Part shown: positions 10,424-19,385 of the stretch, piece by piece | How positions within the stretch are numbered: position 1 is the stretch's first letter | How the letters are laid out: each line of letters begins with the position of its first letter | Translations under genes and position numbers: made by a program | Notes under the pieces: generated by a model | What the model was told of the DNA's origin: nothing | Database searches by the model: none | The model's input: only the letters and a program-made list of their open reading frames with translations | Origin: an uncultured Selenomonadaceae bacterium | Lineage (GTDB): Bacteria; Bacillota; Negativicutes; Selenomonadales; Selenomonadaceae | Length of the DNA: 36,074 nt | Direction: 5' to 3' | Assembly (NCBI GenBank): GCA_945873565.1 | Contig: CAMCDL010000004.1 | Coordinates: 1 to 36,074 of the forward strand

Positions 10424-10464
10424 AATAGACATCTGGCTTATATAATAGGTCAGATGTCTATTTT
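10424..10464 (+). terminator. stem-loop terminator after rubrerythrin
   Basis: AATAGACATCTG ... CAGATGTCTATT, 12-bp stem followed by TTAT. Confidence 0.65.
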
Positions 10465-10478
10465 ATAGGAGTTAGCTG

Positions 10479-10676
10479 ATGAGACCTCCAGAAATAAATA
10501 ATTCAACTAAAGAAGAACGGGCAAAATATATCAGTGATAATTATTATTGCCGCTCCAATTGTGAAATATGCGGACAATGCAGTGTATTTCATGGACAATC
10601 GGCAGAGTCTGTATATGCAGAATACATTGCAGGATTACGCAGCTTTGAGGATATTACCAAAGACCTAAGAAGGTAA
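10479..10676 (+). CDS. small Cys-rich protein (C-x3-C-x2-C-x2-C)
   Basis: 65-aa ORF with YYCRSNCEICGQC; ends just before a terminator. Confidence 0.6.
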   Translation: MRPPEINNSTKEERAKYISDNYYCRSNCEICGQCSVFHGQSAESVYAEYIAGLRSFEDITKDLRR

Positions 10677-10702
10677 AAATTTAGAAAATTCCAAAAACGC
10701 AA

Positions 10703-10756
10703 CCCTCTGTTACGGTGGACAAATGTATTGTCAACTATAATAGAGGGCTTTTTTTT
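10703..10756 (+). terminator. intrinsic terminator or attenuator upstream of the T1SS operon
   Basis: CCCTCT ... AGAGGG stem followed by CTTTTTTTT; nested GACAA-atgta-TTGTC hairpin. Confidence 0.6.
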
Positions 10757-10900
10757 CTATAAATAGGAAGTGCTTATATAAATATAGGACTTCCTGGATA
10801 AGCCTTGCAACCGATGGTTAATGGCAACGCAGGGCTACTTTATTTATAATTTTTATAGTAGTTTAGTGTGCTTTTCGTGTTAAAAGGAAAGGACCCTGAT

Positions 10901-13006
10901 ATGACACAGAAGTTCAGCCTGCTGTGGCAGGCTTTCATATATCTGGTTCAGCTTGAGCGGATAAGTATAGATAAGAATAAGCTTAAGGAATTTGAGGACA
11001 TTTTTGATGGCAGCGTCGAATCCTTAAAAAGAATGTCTGGTCCGCTGAGACTTAAAATTACTGAAAAGCAGCTATCCTACGAGGAGGTAGCAGCATCAGA
11101 TAACGTAACAATTGCTGTTATGAAGGATGGCAGCTATTTGCTGTCTGGAAGGGGAAATGAGCGTATGCTTATGACCCTTGACCCTGCAGATGGCTCCTCC
11201 AGAGCTATGAGCCGGGAAGAATTCCTGCAGGACTGGAGTGGAAGCTGCTTGTGCATCAGAGAGCGGTTGTCTCTGAAAACCGCACAGAAAAATTTCGGAG
11301 TAGCCTGGTTTCTGCCGGTAATTTTCAGATACAAGAAATATTGGCTGGAGGTTGTTCTGGCGGCCTTTTTTCTGCAGATAATAGGCATTGTTATGCCGCT
11401 GCTTACTCAGGTAATTATAGATAAGGTGCTGGTAAATAAGGGCCTTTCCACACTTAATGTCTTGGGTACAGGAATGCTGATGGCTGCTATCATACAATGC
11501 GGAATGGGTATTTCAAGGAAATACATCGAGAAGCATACGGCCTGCAAAGCAGATATCCTTCTCGGCAGCCAGATGATGCATCATCTGCTATCATTGCCAC
11601 TAAGATATTTTGAGGTAAGGCGGGCCGGGGATACCCTGACAAGAGTATCTGCTATAGCCAGCATAAGAGAATTCCTTACAGGATCAATGCTTACCGCAAT
11701 ACTGGATACCTTTTTTTCTGTAGTATTTTATGCTGTGATGCTTTATTACAGCTTATGGCTCACTATGTTAGCTATGTTGCCTATTCCTATATACCTGCTG
11801 CAGAATGTGCTTGTAATGCCAGTGTATAGAAAGAGACTGCAGGAATCCTGGCAGGCCGGTGCTAAATGCAATGCCTTCATGGTTGAGGCTGTCAGCGGTA
11901 TGCAGACCATAAAGGCTCTTTCAGCGGAGGAGCACTTCACAAGCAGATGGGAACAGCTTCAGGCTTCAAATATTTCAACTTCATATAATGCATCCAAGCT
12001 GGGGCTGGTAATTGGTACCGGTACATCCAGCATTCAGGGTGTCACGGCGCTGCTGGTGCTGCTGGCAGGCGGGCATATGGTAATGAATGGGGATATGACT
12101 ATAGGCCAGCTGATAGCCTTCCAGATGCTGGCACGCCAGGCATCTGAACCGATAGCAAGATTATCTGGGTTATGGCAGCAGGGCCAGCAGACATCGCTGG
12201 CTGCAAAAAGGCTAGAGGATATAATGAACAGTCGTCCTGAGGCTATCGAGGGTCGCATTGAGGACATAGGGAGTCCAGAAATAGAATTCAGGCATGTAAG
12301 CTTCGGCTACGATGCAGAACAGGAATACATCATCAAGGATGTCAGCTTCAAGATAGAGGCTGGTACAAGTGTTGGCATAATAGGCCCCAGCGGTTCAGGC
12401 AAAAGCACAATAACCAAGCTGCTGAATAAGCTGTATATTCCGGCTGAGGGTGAAATACTGATAAATGGAGTAAATATTGCAGAGTATAATACCCGCTATC
12501 TTAGAAGCCGGATGGGGGTAGTCCAGCAGGAAAATCAAATTTTTCATGGGACCATAAGACAGAATATAGCTATTACAAATACTACTGCAGCTATTAATCA
12601 GATTGCAGCAGCAGCTAGGCTGGCGGGAGCAGATTCCTTTATTTCCGCACTTCGGGATGGCTATGAAACCCAGCTGGAGGAGAATGGAGAAAATCTTTCT
12701 GGTGGACAGAGACAGCGTATTGCAATCGCCAGAGCATTGCTTAGCAATCCTAAGCTGCTGGTATTTGATGAGGCTACCAGTGCTCTGGATTATCAATCAG
12801 AAAGTATTATTATGCATAATCTGGATTCAATAGCAAAGGGCAGAACTATGCTGATAGTTGCTCATAGGCTTCGTACAGTAAAGGGTTGCGACAAGATATT
12901 GGTTATGGATAATGGCAGACTGGTTGAATCAGGCAGCCATCAATCGCTTGTAGATGCCGGCGGAATATATAGCAGGCTATATAAGCAGCAGGAGGCACAG
13001 AAATAA
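10901..13006 (+). CDS. type I secretion ABC transporter, HlyB-like with degenerate C39-like domain (ORF extends to GTG 10868; ATG 10901 better placed behind aaaggaaagg)
   Basis: N-terminal C39-like region lacking catalytic Cys/His, 6-TM ABC region, Walker A GPSGSGKST, signature LSGGQRQRIAIARAL, Walker B LLVFDEATSALD. Confidence 0.92.
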   Translation: MTQKFSLLWQAFIYLVQLERISIDKNKLKEFEDIFDGSVESLKRMSGPLRLKITEKQLSYEEVAASDNVTIAVMKDGSYLLSGRGNERMLMTLDPADGSSRAMSREEFLQDWSGSCLCIRERLSLKTAQKNFGVAWFLPVIFRYKKYWLEVVLAAFFLQIIGIVMPLLTQVIIDKVLVNKGLSTLNVLGTGMLMAAIIQCGMGISRKYIEKHTACKADILLGSQMMHHLLSLPLRYFEVRRAGDTLTRVSAIASIREFLTGSMLTAILDTFFSVVFYAVMLYYSLWLTMLAMLPIPIYLLQNVLVMPVYRKRLQESWQAGAKCNAFMVEAVSGMQTIKALSAEEHFTSRWEQLQASNISTSYNASKLGLVIGTGTSSIQGVTALLVLLAGGHMVMNGDMTIGQLIAFQMLARQASEPIARLSGLWQQGQQTSLAAKRLEDIMNSRPEAIEGRIEDIGSPEIEFRHVSFGYDAEQEYIIKDVSFKIEAGTSVGIIGPSGSGKSTITKLLNKLYIPAEGEILINGVNIAEYNTRYLRSRMGVVQQENQIFHGTIRQNIAITNTTAAINQIAAAARLAGADSFISALRDGYETQLEENGENLSGGQRQRIAIARALLSNPKLLVFDEATSALDYQSESIIMHNLDSIAKGRTMLIVAHRLRTVKGCDKILVMDNGRLVESGSHQSLVDAGGIYSRLYKQQEAQK

Positions 13007-13007
13007 T

Positions 13008-14384
13008 ATGTGGAAGAAACTGCAGAGGTTTCTAGATAGATGGACTTCCTCCAGGGTTGAAGAAGAGGGGAAGCTTAGCGAACAGGAAAGAGAATTCATG
13101 CCGGCTGACAAGGCTTTTCTGGACACTCCGTCATCAGCCCTGTCCAGGCGGCTTATCTGGGTCATGGCAGCAATTATAATACTGGTCCTTCTATGGCTTT
13201 GTCTGGGCCACATAGATGAGGTGGCTGTAGCTGAGGGTAAGGTGATACCATCCGGCAATGTAAAGGTAATACAGGCTGAGGATAAGGGCGTCATAAAAAG
13301 AATTGCTGTAACTGATGGTCAGCTGGTCAAGGCTGGTGATGTGCTGGTAGAGCTGGACACCACTATCACCAAGGCAGATCTTGAAAGCCTGAGGCATAGA
13401 GCAGCCTATTATGAAAATGATATCAGCCGCCTTTTAGCCGAACAGAGCAATTCACCTTGGAAGCCTGTAAATTCCGATAGCCTGGATGCTCAGGACAGGA
13501 TGTTTCTGGAAAATCTTTATACCAGCCGTATGCTATATTACAGGACTCAGCTGTCAGTTGCAGAAAGCAGCCTCAGACAGAAAATGGCTGAGCTGGATTC
13601 TGCTGAAACCAGCTATCAGAAGCTGTCACGGCTATATGAAATTGCTCAGAGAAAAAATGAAACTGTACAGATGCTGGCTCAGCAGGACGCAATGTCCGGC
13701 TTTGCAGTAATGGATTATCAGTCAAGAAGTATTGAGCTGGAGGGAAATATTGAAGAACAGAAGGCTGATATGGAAAAAGCCAGCTGGGGCGTGATACAGG
13801 CCAAGCAGCAGGTTGAGGCAATAAAGGCAGAGCACGAAAAGGAAATAACCTCGCTTCTTGTAGAGTCCAGAAAGCAGCTGGAGCTTTGCCGTGAAGAGCT
13901 TAAGAAAGCCAATGAAAAGAACAGGTTGGCAACTATTGTAGCACCTATAGATGGCCGGGTTGCACAGCTTGGTATCCATACCGCTGGCGGTGTGGTTACA
14001 GCTGCTCAGGGGCTGATGGAAATTGTGCCTGAGGATGCTCAGATGGAAGTTGAGGCCTGGGTTAAGAATCGGGACATCGGCTTCATAGAGGAAGGCCAGG
14101 AAGCAAAAATAAAGATAGAAACCTTCAGCTTCCAGAAATATGGAACATTGTATGGAACTGTAGACTTTGTGAGTCCAGACGCAATTGAAGATAAAGATAT
14201 GGGCAGAGTATACAGGGTGGTAGTCAAGGTGGACGATCCTGACTTTGTAGTCAACGGCCGTAATGCATCATTGTCATCCGGTATGTCTGCTGTAGCTGAA
14301 ATCAAGATAAAGGAAAAGCGTATTATAGAATTTTTCTTTGACTTTATGAGGCAGTATCAGGATGAGGCCCTTAGAGAAAGGTAA
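13008..14384 (+). CDS. type I secretion membrane fusion protein, HlyD family
   Basis: Single N-terminal TM, VAEGKVIPSGNVKVIQAEDKGVIKRIAVTDGQLVKAGDVLVELD, coiled coil, IVAPIDGRVAQLGIHTAGGVVTAAQGLMEIVP. Confidence 0.95.
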   Translation: MWKKLQRFLDRWTSSRVEEEGKLSEQEREFMPADKAFLDTPSSALSRRLIWVMAAIIILVLLWLCLGHIDEVAVAEGKVIPSGNVKVIQAEDKGVIKRIAVTDGQLVKAGDVLVELDTTITKADLESLRHRAAYYENDISRLLAEQSNSPWKPVNSDSLDAQDRMFLENLYTSRMLYYRTQLSVAESSLRQKMAELDSAETSYQKLSRLYEIAQRKNETVQMLAQQDAMSGFAVMDYQSRSIELEGNIEEQKADMEKASWGVIQAKQQVEAIKAEHEKEITSLLVESRKQLELCREELKKANEKNRLATIVAPIDGRVAQLGIHTAGGVVTAAQGLMEIVPEDAQMEVEAWVKNRDIGFIEEGQEAKIKIETFSFQKYGTLYGTVDFVSPDAIEDKDMGRVYRVVVKVDDPDFVVNGRNASLSSGMSAVAEIKIKEKRIIEFFFDFMRQYQDEALRER

Positions 14385-14395
14385 AGGTGAGTTAA

Positions 14396-16510
14396 ATGCT
14401 CATTGATCCACTGCAAAATTGCTTGATAGAGGTTTTCAGGCTCAAGGGAATTCGCCTGGATGATTACAGAAAAGGCGGAAGCTCGCTCTGTCCTGATGGA
14501 TATATGGATATGACAGCGCTTTCCAGAGTCTGCCGTATAATGGGCCTGAAGGCTGGAGAAGTTACGTCAAGCCCAGATAATCTTCATCAGCTGCCTGTAC
14601 CATTTATAGCAAAGACCAATGATGGTTTTGTAACGGTGGAACGCTGTATTGGGGACAATATTATAATATATGACCCTAAGCAGGGGGCATCAAGACTTAT
14701 TACGGTGGAGAACTTTCTGGAAATATGGCAGGGAGAAAATATTTTATTTAAATCTGCTGAGGAGAAGGATGGCATAGGTCATTTTGGTATCAGCTGGTTT
14801 CTTCCGTATATAACGGCCAGAAAAAGACAGCTGCTGCAGGTGATAGTACTGTCCCTGCTATTGCAATGTTTCGGGCTTGTAACACCGTACTTTACGCAGC
14901 TGATAATAGACGATGTTCTGGTGCACCATAGCGTTGGTACCCTGGATGTACTTATGCTTGGTCTGCTGTCAGTAGTAGCTTTTCAAGCTGTTATGGGCGC
15001 ATTCAGAACCCTGATATTCACTAAAACTGTAAATAAAATAGATGCTGGCCTAAGCTCCAAGCTCTTTGAACGGCTTGTAAGGCTGCCTGGGGAATTTTAC
15101 GCAAGGTGGAAATCCGGCGAGCTGGTAAGCCGCATGCGAGAGATTGAAAAGGTCCGGCAGTTTATTACAGGTACAGGCCTCATAATGATGGTGGATGCGG
15201 TATTTTCCCTGATATATATAGGAATTCTCTTAAGCTATAGCGTATCCCTTAGCCTGATACTTATGGTGGCTATAGTGGCTTATATCCTGCTGAATGCCGC
15301 AGTTGTACCAATTTATCATCGCCGGCTGAACGAAAGTTTTGAAGCAAACGCAGCCAGCCAGTCCCACATTATAGAAACTGTTATAGGCATAGAAAGCGTA
15401 AAGAATCTGGCAGCCGAGTATGCCTTTGAAACAAAATGGCGAAGCATTTTGGCCAGGCTGGTAAAGGCTGAGCTTTCTGTGGCCAATCTGGTGAATGCAT
15501 CATCTGGAGTAGGCATGCTTATAAATCAGCTGTTTACGCTGGCGGTTTTATGGTATGGAGCCATTCTGGTAATGGACAACAAGCTGTCACTTGGTCAGCT
15601 TATAGCCTTTCAGATGATAGCTGGAATGGTAATAGGTCCGGTACTCAGAATTTTCAGTACCTGGCAAAGCTTCCAGCAGACAAAGGTTTCCCTGGATAAA
15701 ATCGGGGATATCATGAATGCCTGTGATGAAGAGCATCGCATTCAGGGCAAGGCTATTCTTCCCAGGGTGAAGGGACAGATAGACCTTGAGCAGATTCTTT
15801 TCAGATATTCTCCACAGGATAATCCAGTACTCAGTCATCTGAATATGCATATACCAGCTGAAAGCTGTGTGGGGATTGTAGGAGCCTCTGGCTCAGGCAA
15901 GACTACTGTAGCAAAGCTGCTGCAGCAGCTGTATTTTCCGGAGGCGGGCCGTGTGCTGGTTGATGGGATGGATACCAGTCATATGGATTCTAGATGGATG
16001 AGACAATATATGGGAATTGTTCTTCAGGAAAGCTTCCTGTTTAATGGAACAATTGCCGAAAATATTGCACTGGGAAAGTCGGGAGCTTCTCTAAGCGATA
16101 TAGAAAGGGCAGCAGAACTTAGCGGTGCAAATGAATTTATAAAAAAGCTGCCTCATGGTCTTGACACCATGGTGGGGGAGCGGGGCTGCAGCCTTTCTGG
16201 CGGCCAGCGTCAGAGGGTGGCAATTGCCAGGGCTATTATTTCGGACCCGGCCATACTTATTCTGGACGAGGCTACAAGTGCTCTGGATTATGAATCTGAA
16301 ACCAGTCTTATGAGAAATCTTGCTGGTTTTTCAAAGGGTCGTACAGTCATAATGATTGCTCATCGGCTTTCAACCTTGACTGGCTGCGACCGGATATTTG
16401 TTATGAACAAAGGAACGGTTGCGGAGGAAGGTACCCATGGACAGCTTCTTGAAAGAAGAGGCTTATATCATTCACTTTGGATGCATCAGCAGAATGCTGT
16501 TTCATCATAG
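14396..16510 (+). CDS. second type I secretion ABC transporter, HlyB-like with degenerate C39-like domain
   Basis: N-terminal CLD-like region, TM domain, GASGSGKTT, LSGGQRQRVAIARA, LILDEATSALD. Confidence 0.93.
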   Translation: MLIDPLQNCLIEVFRLKGIRLDDYRKGGSSLCPDGYMDMTALSRVCRIMGLKAGEVTSSPDNLHQLPVPFIAKTNDGFVTVERCIGDNIIIYDPKQGASRLITVENFLEIWQGENILFKSAEEKDGIGHFGISWFLPYITARKRQLLQVIVLSLLLQCFGLVTPYFTQLIIDDVLVHHSVGTLDVLMLGLLSVVAFQAVMGAFRTLIFTKTVNKIDAGLSSKLFERLVRLPGEFYARWKSGELVSRMREIEKVRQFITGTGLIMMVDAVFSLIYIGILLSYSVSLSLILMVAIVAYILLNAAVVPIYHRRLNESFEANAASQSHIIETVIGIESVKNLAAEYAFETKWRSILARLVKAELSVANLVNASSGVGMLINQLFTLAVLWYGAILVMDNKLSLGQLIAFQMIAGMVIGPVLRIFSTWQSFQQTKVSLDKIGDIMNACDEEHRIQGKAILPRVKGQIDLEQILFRYSPQDNPVLSHLNMHIPAESCVGIVGASGSGKTTVAKLLQQLYFPEAGRVLVDGMDTSHMDSRWMRQYMGIVLQESFLFNGTIAENIALGKSGASLSDIERAAELSGANEFIKKLPHGLDTMVGERGCSLSGGQRQRVAIARAIISDPAILILDEATSALDYESETSLMRNLAGFSKGRTVIMIAHRLSTLTGCDRIFVMNKGTVAEEGTHGQLLERRGLYHSLWMHQQNAVSS

Positions 16511-16539
16511 ATTTTTTATATTTTTCAGGGGGGTAAAAA

Positions 16540-19038
16540 ATGGCATTGATTAAGAAATTTATTGACGACCTGGATGGCCTATTTGGCAAGGACGATGCAG
16601 AGAAGCAGACTAAGGCTGCAAAGCGTAGTCTGGCAATGGGAAAATTGGAAACTGCAATCCAGCAGGTAACAGATACTGTTGCTGGAGTAAGCGGCACGGT
16701 TTTAGCTGATCCGCTGGGTACTCTGGGCGCGGTAATTGATGACGCCAAGGTTGCAATATGGGGGCATAATGGTGCTCATCCGATAACAGATGCAGCGAAT
16801 TTTGTAAAGGGGATAGCTGGTATAACTGCAGATAATGTACTCAATGTATATAACAAGATTTCCAGTGATAAAAGTGTATCCTATGACAGAATGGACAATG
16901 CTGTAAGCGCAGCTCCAGGAGCAGTTGTTGTCAGCAATTTTGCAACAGGTCCTTCTATTGGTGACATGTCCTGGCTGATTTACAAGGGCAGGCTGGAATC
17001 AAATTCTGAAATGAAGGACAAGTGGAGAAATGTCAAGGAAGTGGAGACATCCCATGGCTTCAACAGTGTAACCTATGTAAATGAAGCCGATAAGCAGGTT
17101 GTAATCACTCTTGAGGGAACTCAGGCAAACAGTGAGCTTAGCCCGCTGTGGCTCAGCAAGGATGGACTGGCCGATCTTGAAATTGGTCTCGGTGTTATCC
17201 CTCCTCAGATGCGTGAAGGCTATAATGAGTTCAAGACCATTGCAGCAGAGGTAATGAACAGCTATGTAAATGAAGGCTATAGCATTTCTGTAGCAGGTCA
17301 TTCATTAGGTGGCGGCCTGGCACAGATGATGGCAGGTATGTATTTCATAGATACTGGTATTGCACTGCCTACTCTGGCTGAGGCTGGTCCTGGTATGCTG
17401 GAGCAGCTTAAGCTTTATGCAGAGGAGCAGCTCCTGGCAGGCAAAACTGTTCATTTGCCAAGCGGCAATGCAGTATCCCTGCATAACGGACTGGCAAGTG
17501 ATAGAGCTGCTGAGGCAAAGGCTATTGTAAATACCTTTAAGGCTCAGGATTTCTCCTTTGTAACCAATATGATTACTGTAGATGATCCTGTTGGCGCTGT
17601 TAATTATAATATAAATCCTGATAAGGATGGACATATTGGTGTAAATGTAATCGTGCCATATCTGCTTACTGCTCGTGAGGATCTTCAGGATCTTGAGTAC
17701 GTAATAGCAGATGGTGCTAATGGGAAGCATATTGTTACTCCAGAGCTTACTGATGAGCTGGGCTTTGGCGGTATCTGGGCTACTCGCTTTGACCGTCATG
17801 AGCCAGATCAGTCTATTGCCCTGTGGTCTGGTACTGGTGTAGGCTTTAAGGATCCTAGCCTGGTAGGCACAGGAACAGCTTTGTATCGCCGCTATCTGGA
17901 TCCTCGTGAGGTATGGGAGGGTTCCTCCTTATCCCTGCCAGAGGTTACTATGTTCGGCACTGACGATAACGATACTATAGTCGGCTCTGATAAGGCTACT
18001 CAGGTTTATGCTGGTGAAGGCAATGATGTAGTTATTGCTGGTGATACTGGCAGCATCCTGGATGGCGGTAATGGTGATGATTACCTCTATGGCGGTAATG
18101 GTGATGATTATCTGGCAGGTGCAGCTGGCAATGACAACCTGTACGGCGGTGCTGGCAATGATATTATGTATGGTGGTGCTGGCAATGACTATCTTGATGG
18201 TGGTGCTAATGCTGACCTCCTCTTCGGCGGCGAAGGAAATGACACTCTTGTATGGTCCGAAGGCAACGATATTCTCTGCGGTAATGAGGGTGATGATACC
18301 ATTATCGTAAAAGAGGGCGTTGATGGACAGGCTCAGATCAAGTGGGAAAGAAATTACAGCAATTTTGGCAACGATACTGTGCAGATTGAGGGGGCTATGG
18401 GAGATGGCAGCAGCCTGCTTCTCAACTTTGCTGATGAAATACGCATGCAGGATATGCGCTGGTCATCTAATGGCACCGATATTGTAATGACTGATAATCT
18501 TGGTGATAAGCCAGCCAGCGTTACATTCAAGGATGCCTTCAATGCCTTTGGCGCAAATAATGGCGCTATTGATATGCAGTTTACAAATGGAAACCTGTAT
18601 GTTGATGATGTTAGATATCAGGTAGTAGCTGGAGCAGGAAATGTAAGCGGTGAAATTGAGGGAGAAGGTTATAGCGGCAAATTCATGGTCGGCTCTGATG
18701 GCAGTGATGTATTGCATTCTGGCGCAGGTGACGATATTATGTTTGGCGGCATGGGTGCAGATGTCTTTGAATTAGGAAACAGCTTTGGCGATGATGTTAT
18801 AGCAGATGCTGATTCACAGGATGTCATTAAATTTTCCAATGCCTTCAATGACAAGGAATATACCATTACCAGAGACAATGCAGATCTGGTAATTTCCTAT
18901 CAGCAGACTGGCTTTGCTGACACCAGCTTGGTAACCTTGTCCGACTGGTTCTCTACTGAGGATAGGCTCACTACAGTAGAATTCAGCAATGGAAGCTATC
19001 AGCTTGATGGCAGCAGCCTCTTAAAGAAGCAGGGATAA
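16540..19038 (+). CDS. RTX protein with N-terminal lipase-like alpha/beta hydrolase domain (predicted T1SS substrate)
   Basis: SVAGHSLGGGLAQMMAG (GxSxG) followed by GGNGDDYLYGGNGDDYLAGAAGNDNLYGGAGNDIMYGGAGNDYLDGG nonapeptides; downstream of T1SS genes; RBS gggggt. Confidence 0.92.
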   Translation: MALIKKFIDDLDGLFGKDDAEKQTKAAKRSLAMGKLETAIQQVTDTVAGVSGTVLADPLGTLGAVIDDAKVAIWGHNGAHPITDAANFVKGIAGITADNVLNVYNKISSDKSVSYDRMDNAVSAAPGAVVVSNFATGPSIGDMSWLIYKGRLESNSEMKDKWRNVKEVETSHGFNSVTYVNEADKQVVITLEGTQANSELSPLWLSKDGLADLEIGLGVIPPQMREGYNEFKTIAAEVMNSYVNEGYSISVAGHSLGGGLAQMMAGMYFIDTGIALPTLAEAGPGMLEQLKLYAEEQLLAGKTVHLPSGNAVSLHNGLASDRAAEAKAIVNTFKAQDFSFVTNMITVDDPVGAVNYNINPDKDGHIGVNVIVPYLLTAREDLQDLEYVIADGANGKHIVTPELTDELGFGGIWATRFDRHEPDQSIALWSGTGVGFKDPSLVGTGTALYRRYLDPREVWEGSSLSLPEVTMFGTDDNDTIVGSDKATQVYAGEGNDVVIAGDTGSILDGGNGDDYLYGGNGDDYLAGAAGNDNLYGGAGNDIMYGGAGNDYLDGGANADLLFGGEGNDTLVWSEGNDILCGNEGDDTIIVKEGVDGQAQIKWERNYSNFGNDTVQIEGAMGDGSSLLLNFADEIRMQDMRWSSNGTDIVMTDNLGDKPASVTFKDAFNAFGANNGAIDMQFTNGNLYVDDVRYQVVAGAGNVSGEIEGEGYSGKFMVGSDGSDVLHSGAGDDIMFGGMGADVFELGNSFGDDVIADADSQDVIKFSNAFNDKEYTITRDNADLVISYQQTGFADTSLVTLSDWFSTEDRLTTVEFSNGSYQLDGSSLLKKQG
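18064..18306 (+). repeat. tandem RTX Ca2+-binding nonapeptide repeat block
   Basis: repeated GGxGxDxLx in translation; near-identical ggcggtaatggtgatgatta units at 18064 and 18091. Confidence 0.9.
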
Positions 19039-19079
19039 ATATTGCAGCTGTAATATTTTAAATATTCTGTAAAAAGCAA

Positions 19080-19128
19080 CCCTCCGTTGTCATGGCAATT
19101 ATTTGCAAAAGGCAACGGAGGGATTTTT
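19080..19128 (+). terminator. intrinsic terminator of the T1SS/RTX operon
   Basis: CCCTCCGTTG ... CAACGGAGGG followed by ATTTTT. Confidence 0.8.
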
Positions 19129-19385
19129 GCTAGAAATGCTTTTTGCTAAAGCATAAATGGGACTAATAGTTCTTTTGATGCAACTGATAGTGTATGGTAT
19201 GATGATATAAATATGGCTATAATGATAATGAAAGTGATTAAACCCTTTCCTAACCCTATATTTTTCCTAACCAGATAAGAGCAGTGCCAATGTGTCTGCT
19301 CTTATTTGGTTATAAGGGGACAAAAAAGGTTGTTCGTGGTAAAATAAATTGTACGGGTATTGAGGTTATTCCTGGAGGGGATTAT

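Noticed and set aside
10764-10840. c-di-GMP (GEMM) riboswitch, prompted by ACCGATGG and ACGCAGGG strings
   Set aside because: Order and spacing of the conserved GEMM segments do not match; kept only as an unidentified structured leader.
18064-18306. Short tandem repeats that could suggest a CRISPR or satellite
   Set aside because: They encode RTX nonapeptides in frame; no spacers.
18035-18310. 91-aa +frame ORF (MLVILAASWMAVMVM...) inside the RTX repeats
   Set aside because: Out-of-frame reading of the nonapeptide repeats.
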